Shown here piece after piece: positions 18,701 through 26,499 of a stretch of DNA of 42,614 nt. The stretch is taken from assembly GCA_028284925.1 (NCBI GenBank), contig JANQQT010000078.1, forward strand, positions 1 to 42,614, read 5' to 3'. The position numbers were made by a program, and so were the translations under genes. Position 1 is the stretch's first letter. Each line of letters begins with the position of its first letter. This DNA comes from Phycisphaeraceae bacterium. Its GTDB lineage: Bacteria; Planctomycetota; Phycisphaerae; Phycisphaerales; Zrk34. The notes under the pieces are model-generated. The model saw only the letters and a program-made list of their open reading frames with translations. It ran no database searches and was not told the DNA's origin.

Positions 18701-19706
18701 CGGCAACATCATTCATGATTTTGAATACGATGACGGTCGAAAGTGGCCAATAGAGGCTGACGGTCACGGTGCTTCTCTGGAAATCATCGGTACCCAGGCC
18801 GACTATTCCGATGCGGACAACTGGCGCGCCTCGTATGAATTCGACGGCACACCGGGCGGGCTGGGTATCGGTGCTGAGGTCAACCTGTACCTCGTTCCTC
18901 GAATAGCACCCACGACCATCCAGACCTCCATCAACCAGCCCTTGACGGACCTTCCCAATATCATCGGTCCGGATGCAGAACCTGATGACTTCTTTGTCCG
19001 CGAAGCCACGGACTATACCGTCGAAATCTGGCTCAAATCCGATCAACTCACCGGAACGCCCGGCATCATTACAGGGGGAAGTGCACTTCTTGAATTTGAC
19101 CCCACGGTATCTACTGCGCTCGCTATCGAATTCGCTGATGCCTTTTCGTCAAATCAGTCACAGAATATCGATCTAATCAGTGGCGAAGTGACTATTGCCG
19201 CTGAGAATCCCGCTACCGCCATTGGCGACGACGAGTATGCGCTCTTCGCACGCGTCCTTTTCTCATCGCAGAACTCCATCGACCCCGTCGAACAGCTTTT
19301 CAGCCCCATTGATACGGGTCTCGACCGCGATGCTCCACCCTACGCCTTTACCATCAACACGCTTGGTCCGGTCCCAACCAATTTCCAGGCCAAGACCCCC
19401 GATATTGAGACGCGTGCCGTCATATACGATTTTGACAACAACAATGTCGTCAACTTCGCCGACCTCGGCCTCTTCCTCCCGGCCATGAACCGGATCGTTG
19501 GAGCTTCGGAACCGCCCTACGCGATTTGGGCTGACTTTGATCAAACCGGTGATGTTGAGCAGGCCGACCTTGATCTTCTCCTTGCAGCTTTTGGAAAGCC
19601 ATTTAGTCAAATAGCCATTCCTGACTCCGCCCGCACGGAGTCTCACGACACACCGCTTGATCTTTTAGTGGGCGCCGACCTGATCCGGGAGGCATTGCCA
19701 ATCTAA
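12711..19706 (+). CDS. Giant LEPR-XLL / lamin-tail / LamG / CotH / dockerin surface protein
   Basis: The product is 2331 aa. In order: LEPR-XLL-type motif (LEALESRLLLNS, about 18-29); lamin-tail domain 1 (31-160); jelly-roll first strands (168-199); lamin-tail 2 first half (201-240); LamG start YYRLSE (to 266); unrecognised module copy A (273-445); rest of LamG (452-660); rest of lamin-tail 2 (662-790); jelly-roll GGIGY (798-821); module copy B (821-977); rest of the jelly-roll with DDAFIAYLNG (979-1117); chitobiase/hexosaminidase C-terminal-like domain (1132-1221); CotH-kinase-like domain (1230-1604; HNLMERPNADFM, DWDWNHFQNW, FFSWDSDM); second jelly-roll (1644-1824); second hexosaminidase-C-like domain; lamin-tail 3 (1887-2054); cohesin-like domain; two dockerin loops (FDNNNVVNFAD, FDQTGDVEQAD; 2236-2300). 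CotH relatives in other bacteria phosphorylate secreted proteins; here the activity is only inferred. It is paralogous to the gene at 37037. Confidence 0.9.
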   Translation: MPRIRRLDKISSHGANPLALEALESRLLLNSHPIITEFMADNDSTLADVDGDFSDWIELHNPTGNPIDLEGWSLTDDADELEKWSLPEITLDPGAFLLVFASGKNRDDPLAELHTNFKLDADGEYLALVEPDGQTIAVEFEPKFPRQLPDIAYGLGSEISNLVDAPAPVKYHVPTDNSLDPAWKSLPFDDSVFTGGETVPSADVRITEVGSKGTDFVEFQNLAGQTIDTTGWKLAVNKAEPALAPTYNQLVSNDPGLVSYYRLSEDVTPFTATIEHGQALVDRSAIDGWHGTAIYNTPFDDNGAGGLGQVLSFSFYLNDGSAAGRQITPVLLEKVGADFVVHGIGQTRTVTSNGIQTFDFDVQSGSDTFDWTTNAFHMGVRYGSPTVSARGGVDYGAGASSWAFYGDPNPLGAQHNTVVGNPVTGPQSFASLPRDYSVQFAVQKAGGGGPGGISAIDETGINDGVYSQTSATGLVTGAIEGDVDTSVDFSGGFVTIPDHPSLDSAGSALTVEAWVQPDSIGSLQWIVAKDVSNDAVTPGLDYLLGINPDGRPRFITQGLIHDAIAADPIAADGQSWYHIVGVQDPVNSIVSLYVNGVLAATVPHSFTGVTSNGPLLIGDRSAGGGGQALNGRIDEVAIYDRTLTPAEITQHYQAGLGQLAGGVNNVNPTLWDLPGEILADEIIVTTEEPGEGYFGSDIEWNGDGSGWAMLLDQDNNIKDFVSWGYTREQLENLQVNIQGTNLTLGSHWTSAGIPIDPLPDNSYQRTGDSDTNTAADFVSIPNSLNATNDLLTAPFPTTQLPISGGIGYTRDGGGSTQVDPIGPEVIDRPTIDGASGSIFLLDNYPFTDAGTVTEWSFFANNPVANGRAITPLIIKLEGGTYQITGIGATRVNEGSGKQNYPFDLQQGNANVSAGNYFFGFMDGSNAGNNAGVIDWDNNTADTIRWFGGGHAGNLFDGRQLPASQIFPRTYSIQATIGNARENAILDDLIDINVESVLFNNATSLYTRYEFDAGQLADPDSLTLRIRHDDAFIAYLNGAEVARSINAPAVASYDQFATSDRPSADAAQFSELNITASAGLITPGQNVLAIHTFNDQIDSSEFLTEARLLASKFVGGTPRYFETSTPGLPNDESGFFGVVADTNFNVDRGVYDTPFNLEITSDTLDAQIYYTIDNSEPSPGNANAILYTGPVLIDGTTIVRAAAFKDGFQSTNVDTQSYIFIDDVVQQSNLSSAITNHAVWGSQLEDALLALPTVSISTTGPISEVERGISIELIHPDGADGFQVDAGVEHFGGHSLNFAKKNMRVSFKGIYGPTKLDHDLFGGGVDTFDQIILRSGSHDGAFYRHGNGTRGVFIRGRWAFDRQIERGYAAPRGQFVHVYINGEYWGQHNLMERPNADFMAENFGGEKEDYDALNKGQPIDGDLTRWNAMVAAVNDYDQLKQHLDVENYVEYMLHQFYYGNDWDWNHFQNWMAASAREGEPGYQFFSWDSDMILRTSPTSNVINRGGPGNLWGTISQHDEVKQILADKAQELFFNDGIFTPARAAASLEATASEIELSIIAENARWNINGYTPDTWRQNLDNIINNWLPTRHQTVVQQLRDANLLPQLNAPSFEVNDEPQHGGVIQPGDQLSISVQGAPIVIQTPLIETNSIINAYVPQNDNLGDDWQLATYTQGSNGETWITDENGVGYENGTGYENFINIDVGNEMSGVGGNNSVYIRMPFDIADQATIDLFETLVLNIAADDGFVAYLNGQRITSATAPDENTIDWNSNATSAGETNPNALTPFDVTQHIDKLLVGQNMLAIHGLNGSTGSSDMLILAEFFGGQIDPNPQPGSIFYTLDGTDPMDPNAIPYTGPITLMSNIDIRSRAFLNNEWSPLSQANFVVDQPSLRITELMFNPPDPTTAELAVDPSFDNDDFEFVEVLNTGSTPLNLADFSFTDGIQFTFPNLLIQPDQRILIVENQAAFEVRYDANSLVIAGQYSGALDNGGEHVTLTDPFGNIIHDFEYDDGRKWPIEADGHGASLEIIGTQADYSDADNWRASYEFDGTPGGLGIGAEVNLYLVPRIAPTTIQTSINQPLTDLPNIIGPDAEPDDFFVREATDYTVEIWLKSDQLTGTPGIITGGSALLEFDPTVSTALAIEFADAFSSNQSQNIDLISGEVTIAAENPATAIGDDEYALFARVLFSSQNSIDPVEQLFSPIDTGLDRDAPPYAFTINTLGPVPTNFQAKTPDIETRAVIYDFDNNNVVNFADLGLFLPAMNRIVGASEPPYAIWADFDQTGDVEQADLDLLLAAFGKPFSQIAIPDSARTESHDTPLDLLVGADLIREALPI

Positions 19707-20154
19707 CTCGATTAAGCTGAGCGCATATACGGTCTATGGCTTCACTACAAGACGATTGGAATTTACTTTGGGCAATCGAACAGATACAGGGTGCGATGAT
19801 GAAATCATGATGCCTGCCATGTGAAATACGAAAAAACATAGGCTGGCCAGGCAATGGGGTGTGAATACACCCGATAATCCATTGTTGTGTCCATCTACAT
19901 TTCCTAAATATTTGGTTTGGTTCTACAAATAGGATTTCTTTTGGCGAGTCACATGAACATGAATTGGTTCGGCGTGATTCAACCTGATGACAAATACTCT
20001 ATTCCCACAGTGATACACGTAGTGTCAAAGATGGTCCGACGTCATGGTGTCGTCGAGGGGAGCGGCGGGCCATGCGGTTCCGGAAGCGGAAGTGTGGGTG
20101 ATCTACACATATCAAGGTTAAAAATAGGTGTTCGGATTTGAGAGATTAGGTTTT
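19707..20154. other. 448-bp intergenic region between convergent genes
   Basis: It lies between the end of the CotH giant (plus) and the end of the DUF1501 gene (minus), so terminators would be expected, but no convincing stem plus T-run was seen. Short frames at 19603-19854 (minus) and 19917-20141 (plus) have no family resemblance or ribosome-binding site. Confidence 0.5.
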
Positions 20155-21678
20155 TTACGCGATGAGATCTTTGATCACATGGCCGTGGACGTCGGTGAGG
20201 CGGAAGTCGCGGCCCTGGTAGCGGTAGGTGAGTTTTTTATGGTCGATGCCAAGGAGGTAGAGGATGGTTGCATTGAGGTCGTGGACGTGCATGGTTCCGG
20301 GGGTCCACTTGTGTTTGTCGGGTTTGGGTCGCATGGGTGTGCCATCGGGGTAGGCAATGTTGTAGCCGTAGTCGTCGGTTCTGCCATAGGTGATTCCGGG
20401 TTTGACGCCGCCGCCGGCCATCCAGACGGTGAAACAGCGCGGGTGGTGGTCGCGGCCGTAGTTGTCTTTTCGGAGTCTACCCTGGCAGTAGACGGTTCTA
20501 CCAAATTCGCCGCCCCAGACGACGAGTGTGTCGTCAAGCATGCCGTGTCGTTTGAGGTCTTTGATGAGTGCGGCGGAGCCCTGATCGACATCCTTGCACT
20601 GGGAGGTGTGTTCGCCGGCGAGGTTTCCATGGGCGTCCCATCCGCGGTGGAAGATCTGGATGTTTCGTACGCCGCGTTGGGCGAGGCGTCGGGCGTTGAG
20701 GCAGCATGCCGCGAAGGTTCCGGGTTTGCGGGCTTCTTCGCCATAGAGTTCGAAGGTCTTCTTATCTTCCTTTGAGAGGTCCATAAGTTCGGGGACGGAC
20801 ATCTGCATGCGGTAGGCCATTTCGTGTTGCTTGATTCGTGAGAGAATTTCGGGATCGGCGAAGGCTTTGTGTTGTTGGCGGTTGATGGCGGAGAGGGTGT
20901 CGAGTTGTGCGCGGCGATCCTTTCGGGAGACGCCTTTGGGGTTGGAGAGGTAGAGGACGGGGTCGCCTTCGGAGCGGAGGAGTATACCCTGGTGGTCTGA
21001 GGGCATGAAGCCTGTCCCCCAGAGTCGACCGAAGAGGGATTGTTCGGCGTGGCGGCTTTTGGCGTGCATGACGACGTAGCCGGGTAGATTTTCGTTCATG
21101 CGACCGAGGCCGTAGCTGAGCCATGCGCCGAGGCTGGGACGGCCCGGGATTTGTGAACCGGTCTGGATGTATGTGACGGCAGGGTCATGGTTGATGGCTT
21201 CGGTGAAGGCGGTGTGTACGACGCAGAGTTCCTTGGCGACGGTTGCGGTGTGGGGGAGGAGTTCGGAGACCCAGACACCTTTGTCGTTGTTTTTCTGGAG
21301 GGTGAATTTGTATTTGCTGGGCGCGATGGGGAGTGTCTTTTGTCGCGAGGTCATGCCGGTGATGCGTTGGCCGTCGCGGACGTCTTTGGGGAGGTTTTTG
21401 CCGTACAGGGCGGTGAGCTTGGGTTTGTAATCCCAGAGGTCCAGGTGGCTTGGTCCGCCTGACATGAAGAGGTAGATGACGCGTTTTGCCTTGGCGGGGT
21501 GATGTGTTTTTGAGCCGAGGATGCCGGGGACGCCTTTGGTTTTGGCAGGGGTAGCGAGGAGATCCGGGCCGAGCATGGAGGCCATGGCTGCAGTTCCGAC
21601 ACCGAGTGCGGATTTGCCGAAGAGGTGTCGGCGGGTCATCATGAGTTCGTTTTCGCGTTGTGGGTCCTGGTGTTGCAT
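20155..21678 (-). CDS. DUF1501 family protein with Tat-type signal
   Basis: The product is 507 aa. ATG 21678 is chosen because AAGG lies 9 nt upstream; ATG 21687 touches that AAGG directly, and the longer frame to 21774 would overlap the upstream gene. The N-terminus has a twin-arginine signal (MTRRHLFGKSALGVGTAAMA), implying folded export. The body is a DUF1501 protein of the alkaline-phosphatase/sulfatase-like fold (RVIYLFMSGGPSHLDLWDYKP near the start, VVWGGEFGRTVY and GRDHHPRCFTVWMAGGGVK later, and LGIDHKKLTYRYQGRDFRLTDVHG at the end). DUF1501 genes in planctomycetes almost always sit beside DUF1549/DUF1553 cytochrome genes, as here. The biochemical role is unproven; degradation of complex polymers has been suggested from context. 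Confidence 0.92.
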   Translation of the reverse strand: MQHQDPQRENELMMTRRHLFGKSALGVGTAAMASMLGPDLLATPAKTKGVPGILGSKTHHPAKAKRVIYLFMSGGPSHLDLWDYKPKLTALYGKNLPKDVRDGQRITGMTSRQKTLPIAPSKYKFTLQKNNDKGVWVSELLPHTATVAKELCVVHTAFTEAINHDPAVTYIQTGSQIPGRPSLGAWLSYGLGRMNENLPGYVVMHAKSRHAEQSLFGRLWGTGFMPSDHQGILLRSEGDPVLYLSNPKGVSRKDRRAQLDTLSAINRQQHKAFADPEILSRIKQHEMAYRMQMSVPELMDLSKEDKKTFELYGEEARKPGTFAACCLNARRLAQRGVRNIQIFHRGWDAHGNLAGEHTSQCKDVDQGSAALIKDLKRHGMLDDTLVVWGGEFGRTVYCQGRLRKDNYGRDHHPRCFTVWMAGGGVKPGITYGRTDDYGYNIAYPDGTPMRPKPDKHKWTPGTMHVHDLNATILYLLGIDHKKLTYRYQGRDFRLTDVHGHVIKDLIA

Positions 21679-21716
21679 GGTGGTCATCCTTGGGGTGTGG
21701 CTGGTATGTTTTTGAA

Positions 21717-23990
21717 TTAGTAGAGGAGGATGGAGAGGTCGCTGGCGAGAACGGTTGTTGTAAGTTGTGTCCATGCGGCGACGGTGGCGGGTTTGAGTTT
21801 GGGATCACGCGGGGCGGCGCCGACGGAGAGGAGTGCGAGGGCGTCTTTTTCGGAGGCGGCGAAGCGGCGTTTCATCTGGTTGAGAAGTTTGAAACAGGCG
21901 GCTTTTTCGATTGGGGAGGGTGGTCGGCAGGCGAGGAGATTGAAGAGATTGTTGAGGCGTTGGGTATCTGATTTGGCGGACTTGATGAGTCGTTCGGCAA
22001 ACTTGCGGGCAAGTTCGATGCGTTGGGTCTCGTTGAGCAGGCCGAGCGATTGGAGGGGGGTGTTGGAGCGCGAGCGTCTGACGCAGCTGGATTCGCGGTT
22101 AGGGGCGTCGAAGAGGGTCATCATGGGGTGCGGGCTGGTGCGTTTCCAGTAAACGTAGAGGCTTCGGCGGTAGATTTTCTCGCCCTTGTCTGCGACGTAC
22201 TTTTTGGTGTTGCTTGCGGGGTGTGCGAGAGCACGCCACATGCCGCCGGGTTGGTAGGGTTTGACGCCTTCGCCGCCCATTTCGGGGCGGAGAAGGTTGC
22301 TGGCCCAGAGTGCGGTGTCGCGCAGGACTTCTGCGTCGAGTCGGTAGATGGTGGCGCGGGCGAATAGTTTATTCTGAGGGTCGTCGACGTCCTTTCTCCA
22401 GACGGAGGACTGGCGGAACGTGCGGCTGAGAACCATTTGTTTGAGTATTCGTTTGAGGTTCCAGCCGTTCTCCCGGAAGTCGACGGCCAGAAAGTCGAGG
22501 AGTTGGGGGTGTGTGGGGTGTTGTCCCTGAAGGCCGAAGTCTTCGGGTGTGCGGACAAGCGCATGGCCGAAGGTTCTTTGCCAAATGCGGTTGACAAGAA
22601 CACGTGCGACCAGTGGGTGCTTGGGTGAGGTGAGCCACTGGGCTAGGCCGAGGCGATTGCGTGGGGCTTTCTTGGGGAACGCGCCCATGACGGTGAGGAT
22701 ACCGGGTTGGAGCGGTTTTCCGGTTGGGAGGTTGTACTCCCCGCGTTGGAGGAGTTTGGTGATGCGAGGTTTTTTAAGTTCCTTGGCGACGAGGGTTGTG
22801 GTGTATGTCGCTTCGAGTTCTTTTCTTGCGGCGGCTATCTTGGTTTTGTCGACCTTGCCGGATTTTTCATCGGCCTGGAGTTTTTGCCATGCGATCCAGG
22901 CGGCCTGGGAGGCGGGGGCTTTGATGACTGGGGCATAGGTGTACTTGTTACCGTCCATGGAGTGTTCGGCGGTGGAGTTGAAAAAAGCGAGGAGTCGATA
23001 GTATTCGGTTTGGGTGATGGGGTCGTACTTGTGGGTGTGGCAGCGGGCGCAGTTGAGGGACATGCCGAGGAGGACCGTGCCGAGATTTTCCGTGCGGTCG
23101 AAATTGTTTTTGGCCTGGAACTCCGCAGGGATTGCTCCGCCTTCCGCGGTGGTGGGATTCATGCGGACGAAGCCGGTCGCGACGCGTTGTTCGAGCGTGG
23201 GATTAGGGAGGAGGTCGCCGGCGAGTTGCCAGGTGATGAATTTGTCGAAGGGGAGATTGTTGTTGAATGCGAAGACGACCCAGTCGCGGTAGGGGTAGAT
23301 GCCGCGTCGGTTGTCGAGGTGCAGGCCGTGGGTGTCACCGTAGCGTACGGCGTCGAGCCAATAGCGTGCCTGGTGTTCGCCGAAGCGTGGTGATGCGAGG
23401 AGTTGGTCGACGAGTTTTTCATAGGCTTTGGCGGACTTGTCGGCGAGGAAGACTTTGAGTTGTTCGGGTTCCGGAGGGAGACCCGTGAGGACGAGGGCGA
23501 CACGACGGGCGAGGGTTCGGCGGTCTGTATCGGGTGCGAAGTCGATTTTGTTCTTGAGGAGTTGAGTACGGATGAACCCGTCGATAGATTTGTGCGTGGT
23601 GGGTTTTTGGGGTGGGACGAATGCCCAGTGTTTGGCGTACTTGCCCCCCTGTTTGACCCATGCGGTGAGGAGGGCACGTTCTTTGGCGGTAAGTTGTTTT
23701 TCGGCCTTCTCCGGCGGCATGGGATCTTCTTTATCGTGGATTCGTACGATGAGTTCGCTTTCGGCGAGATTGGCCGGGTCGATGGCTTTGTAGCCATCAA
23801 GGTCTTTGGTGGCGGCGGCATAGGAGTCGAGTCGAACGAGGTCTTTCTTCCGAGTGTCGGGGCCGTGGCAGACGAAGCATTTGTTGGAGAGGATAGGGAG
23901 GATTTTGCGTGCGAAGTCGATTTTCGGGGCGGCGTGAAGGAGGGTTGGGGCGAGTGCGAGTAGGGTTAGGAGGGGGACAAGTCTGGGCAT
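21717..23990 (-). CDS. Planctomycete cytochrome (PSCyt1-like) with DUF1549 and DUF1553
   Basis: The product is 757 aa. A signal peptide (1-20, MPRLVPLLTLLALAPTLLHA) leads into a cytochrome-like segment with a CxxCH heme site (C38-FV-C41-H42) and a candidate distal Met in DPMPPEK (around 91). DUF1549 follows (about 135-330) and contains a second CxxCH (C314-AR-C317-H318). DUF1553 fills the C-terminal half (GLAQWLTSPKHPLVARVLVNR, YRLDAEVLRD, SCVRRSRSNTPLQSLGLLN). Relatives often reach 800-1100 aa; this one is compact but has all domains. It is upstream of the DUF1501 gene with a 38-bp gap, so the two form an operon. It is probably a periplasmic or surface diheme protein; the substrate is unknown. 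The start ATG 23990 has AAGG 9 nt upstream. Confidence 0.92.
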   Translation of the reverse strand: MPRLVPLLTLLALAPTLLHAAPKIDFARKILPILSNKCFVCHGPDTRKKDLVRLDSYAAATKDLDGYKAIDPANLAESELIVRIHDKEDPMPPEKAEKQLTAKERALLTAWVKQGGKYAKHWAFVPPQKPTTHKSIDGFIRTQLLKNKIDFAPDTDRRTLARRVALVLTGLPPEPEQLKVFLADKSAKAYEKLVDQLLASPRFGEHQARYWLDAVRYGDTHGLHLDNRRGIYPYRDWVVFAFNNNLPFDKFITWQLAGDLLPNPTLEQRVATGFVRMNPTTAEGGAIPAEFQAKNNFDRTENLGTVLLGMSLNCARCHTHKYDPITQTEYYRLLAFFNSTAEHSMDGNKYTYAPVIKAPASQAAWIAWQKLQADEKSGKVDKTKIAAARKELEATYTTTLVAKELKKPRITKLLQRGEYNLPTGKPLQPGILTVMGAFPKKAPRNRLGLAQWLTSPKHPLVARVLVNRIWQRTFGHALVRTPEDFGLQGQHPTHPQLLDFLAVDFRENGWNLKRILKQMVLSRTFRQSSVWRKDVDDPQNKLFARATIYRLDAEVLRDTALWASNLLRPEMGGEGVKPYQPGGMWRALAHPASNTKKYVADKGEKIYRRSLYVYWKRTSPHPMMTLFDAPNRESSCVRRSRSNTPLQSLGLLNETQRIELARKFAERLIKSAKSDTQRLNNLFNLLACRPPSPIEKAACFKLLNQMKRRFAASEKDALALLSVGAAPRDPKLKPATVAAWTQLTTTVLASDLSILLY

Positions 23991-24076
23991 GGGGAGAACC
24001 TTGTTGAGGTGGGTATGTGGAGTTTGGCGTGGGAGTAGGCGTGATTGTTCCTGTTTATTGGTGAGTCCGGAAAATG

Positions 24077-24103
24077 ATTATACTCGAGGAAAGGGGTTGT
24101 GAA
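24077..24103 (-). promoter_or_regulatory. Candidate promoter for the DUF1549/1553-DUF1501 operon
   Basis: On the minus strand a perfect -10 hexamer TATAAT (24082-24077) is preceded by TTCACA (24103-24098), five of six matches to the -35 consensus, with a short 15-nt spacer. It lies about 90 bp before the start at 23990. The -10 is convincing; the -35 is tentative. Confidence 0.4.
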
Positions 24104-24249
24104 CGGGAGAATGCCGGGGCGAGGGTGTTTGTGCCTCAGTGATATAGAGTCGTCAATGGGGTCGATTTCGTTTATGAGCGTTGTTCGGAATTGAGACATG
24201 AGGTTGATTTTGAAGAGACTGTTGATTGTGGAGGTTTTGAAGGATGCCT

Positions 24250-25077
24250 TTACGAACGTGACGACCGGCCGCGTACCAATCGGAAGGGAGCGAGGAGAGT
24301 ATTTACGAATGGTATACGACGACCGTTGGCGCGCAGCAGCATGGCGGTGACGTCGTCGGTACTGAGATTTTCGTCGTTTTCGGATTGAATTTCGGATAGT
24401 AGCCTTGGGATAAACTGCGCGGGATGATCGAATTGGACTTTGTTGGCCAATTCGACAAGGCCGAATTCGGTCAGAAAATCTCCATTGTATCGTCGTGATT
24501 CGGTGAGCGCATCGGAATAGCAGAGGAGCATGTCGCCAACTTCAAGTTTTACCTTGTATTGACCGTATCGCATGTCTTGTATTACGCCGAGTGGAAGATT
24601 TTCGAGGTTGGCGGAGGTTTTGGGGATTTCGAGGATTTGCCATTTTTTTAGTCGATCGACGAAGAGGAGTGGTGATGGGTGCCCTGCGGTTGAGACGGTC
24701 AGCTTTCTCGTTGGGGAGAAGAATGAGATAACGACAGCCGTTGCGAATTGGCCGTCATCGTTGGATTCGGAGAAGTATTTGTTGATGGCCTCTACGGAGC
24801 GTTTCTGGTTGATGTAGTTTACGAAGCGGCGCATGATTTGCCGGAGTTTGCCGGCGCTTTCTGAGACGGCATTGCCGTGGCCGCTGACATCAGCAAGAAG
24901 GAGACGCGTGATACGACCGCTGGAGCAGCTTGAGACATAATGGATGTCACCGCCTTCCGAAGCGTTCTGGAAGGGTTGGCTGTATACCCATGCATCAAGT
25001 CCACCCAGAGAAACCTCCGCGTCGGCGTGGTGGTTGCCGCCCCAGACTTCCATGCATTTCATTTCGTGGGCATTCAT
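24250..25077 (-). CDS. PP2C-type (SpoIIE/RsbU-like) serine phosphatase, stand-alone
   Basis: The product is 275 aa and consists almost entirely of the PPM/SpoIIE catalytic domain. Metal-binding and core motifs are visible in order: GGDIHY (42-47), ADVSGHG (62-68), TAGHPSPLL, LPLGV, YSDALTES and a C-terminal TDDVTAMLLR. The domain therefore looks intact. Such phosphatases dephosphorylate anti-sigma-factor antagonists in partner-switching pathways. There is no fused PAS, GAF, HAMP or receiver sensor and no signal peptide, so it is probably cytoplasmic and takes its input from an interacting protein. No antagonist or anti-sigma kinase gene lies nearby. An AAGGA sits only 3 nt before ATG 25077, so a nearby internal Met may be the real start. 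Confidence 0.9.
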   Translation of the reverse strand: MNAHEMKCMEVWGGNHHADAEVSLGGLDAWVYSQPFQNASEGGDIHYVSSCSSGRITRLLLADVSGHGNAVSESAGKLRQIMRRFVNYINQKRSVEAINKYFSESNDDGQFATAVVISFFSPTRKLTVSTAGHPSPLLFVDRLKKWQILEIPKTSANLENLPLGVIQDMRYGQYKVKLEVGDMLLCYSDALTESRRYNGDFLTEFGLVELANKVQFDHPAQFIPRLLSEIQSENDENLSTDDVTAMLLRANGRRIPFVNTLLAPFRLVRGRSSRS

Positions 25078-25636
25078 TTGTCCTTAACCGTTGCCAGTTT
25101 TTGGTGGCGTTATCATAGCCGAGGATGGCCTTACCCCAAGGCTTGTACCGCTGCTTTTCTTAGCTTGACCTTTCCAGCGATACCTGCATTTGTCGGGTTA
25201 TGCTATCGGGGTGAGCGATGTGCTCTATGATGGGGCTGATTTGCTGCATCGCTTACCGGCATGCTTAACGCCGGTCATTGAAGTCTGTGGCGTCATTGTC
25301 GTTTTCGGTCAGATTCCGTAACATCCCGTCTCTTTGAAATCAGTGGCAAGGCGCTAGGAAACCAGGTTGACGGATGGAAGACCAAGGCATTCACCTGTCT
25401 TTTCTCGGCGTTGAAAATCAGAATAGGAGCAGAGTGTTCAAGTTCAGCTAGGTGTCTTAATCAAACGTGTATTCATGGGAGGTAAAGGTCGATCTTGATA
25501 TCCAGATGTGCACCCCATCCGGGTTTAAACGCCCTTGCTTGGCTCAGTTCTCATGGTCGTATAACCTAAGAAATACGTCTGCTAGGATTGGGCCGAAAGC
25601 TTTTGCGCGAACATCGCAAATGAATCAGGAGACTTA
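25078..25636. other. 559-bp divergent intergenic region
   Basis: It lies between the divergent phosphatase (minus) and DUF1772-like (plus) genes. No coding frame with family resemblance was found. A weak inverted repeat ACCGGC..GCCGGT (25255-25275) has no T-run. No clear promoter pair was picked out. Confidence 0.45.
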
Positions 25637-26104
25637 ATGATGACCGTACTTACTATCATCGCGATTACCGGCTGTGGCTTAATGGCCGGATTGTTTTTTG
25701 TCTTTTCAGTCTCGGTCATGGCGGCACTTGCGCAGATGCCCGGCGGCGAAGGAATGCGCGCAATGCAATTGATTAACCGAACGATTCTCAACCCTGTATT
25801 CCTTGGCGCGTTTATCGTGACGGCTGTATGTTGTCTGGCGATCAGCGTGCTGGCGTTGTCGCAACGACCTGATGGGTTTGCATGGGCTCTGGGAGGAGCG
25901 GCCACATACCTGATTGGCGGGTTTGGCGTGACCGCAGCGGGCAATGTGCCGCTCAACAATCGTCTGGACGCCCAATCCTGCGATTCACCTGAGGGTTTGG
26001 AATTATGGGCTCATTACCTCAAGGTATGGACGCGGCTGAATCACATTCGCACGGTGGCGTGTACGGTGGCGGTAGTGATGTTATCGATAGCACTGTCGGT
26101 ATGA
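25637..26104 (+). CDS. DUF1772 / anthrone-oxygenase-like membrane protein
   Basis: The product is 155 aa. AGGAG lies 5 nt before the ATG. Four hydrophobic segments are apparent (about 4-32, 50-72, 84-103 and 133-153), with the family-like NVPLNNRLD after the third and LKVWTRLNHIRT before the fourth. Family length is typically 140-170 aa, so it appears complete. DUF1772 proteins are small integral membrane proteins; some fungal and actinobacterial relatives act as anthrone oxygenases in polyketide pathways. No polyketide genes are present here, so that activity should not be assumed. It appears to be a single-gene unit. Confidence 0.8.
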   Translation: MMTVLTIIAITGCGLMAGLFFVFSVSVMAALAQMPGGEGMRAMQLINRTILNPVFLGAFIVTAVCCLAISVLALSQRPDGFAWALGGAATYLIGGFGVTAAGNVPLNNRLDAQSCDSPEGLELWAHYLKVWTRLNHIRTVACTVAVVMLSIALSV

Positions 26105-26499
26105 TGCATGATGATCTGGAAAAGGTTCTGGATGATTCCAAATGGGCAATTGAGTGATTGGACGTGAAGTTCGGGAATGAAGCATTTTTGTTCCAACGGG
26201 AAATTCTTCTGGTCTTGTTTTGGTCTGTTCTTCTTGCCTTGTGAAATTGATTTATCGCTCAATCACTTTACGCGAATCTAACAATGTTCGAATCCATGCA
26301 GATTCATCGGTTACTGGCCCCAAACCTGTTTCAGATGGAGGCGAAGACCTGGGTGACGTGGAAATATCAAAATTCCGGACGGCCAAAGCGTGGTAACATG
26401 ACCGATACAGACCGACTGTTTAGCATGTCACGATGCCGGTAGGCTTTATCTTCAGACGAAGTTTGACCATTGGGCGGCGTGATCTAAAGGATTACCCAT
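26105..26499. other. 395-bp intergenic region
   Basis: It separates the DUF1772-like gene from the ceramidase fusion gene, both on the plus strand. No gene, clear terminator or promoter pair could be supported. The AAAGGA ribosome-binding site of the downstream gene lies at its 3' end, 8 nt before ATG 26500. Confidence 0.45.

Noticed and set aside
20128-23963. Long plus-strand open frames opposite the DUF1501 and DUF1549/1553 genes (for example 20128-20775, 22707-23393, 23403-23963)
   Set aside because: They are glycine/valine-rich shadows produced by the C-rich coding strand; no domain or ribosome-binding site, while the minus strand carries clear families.
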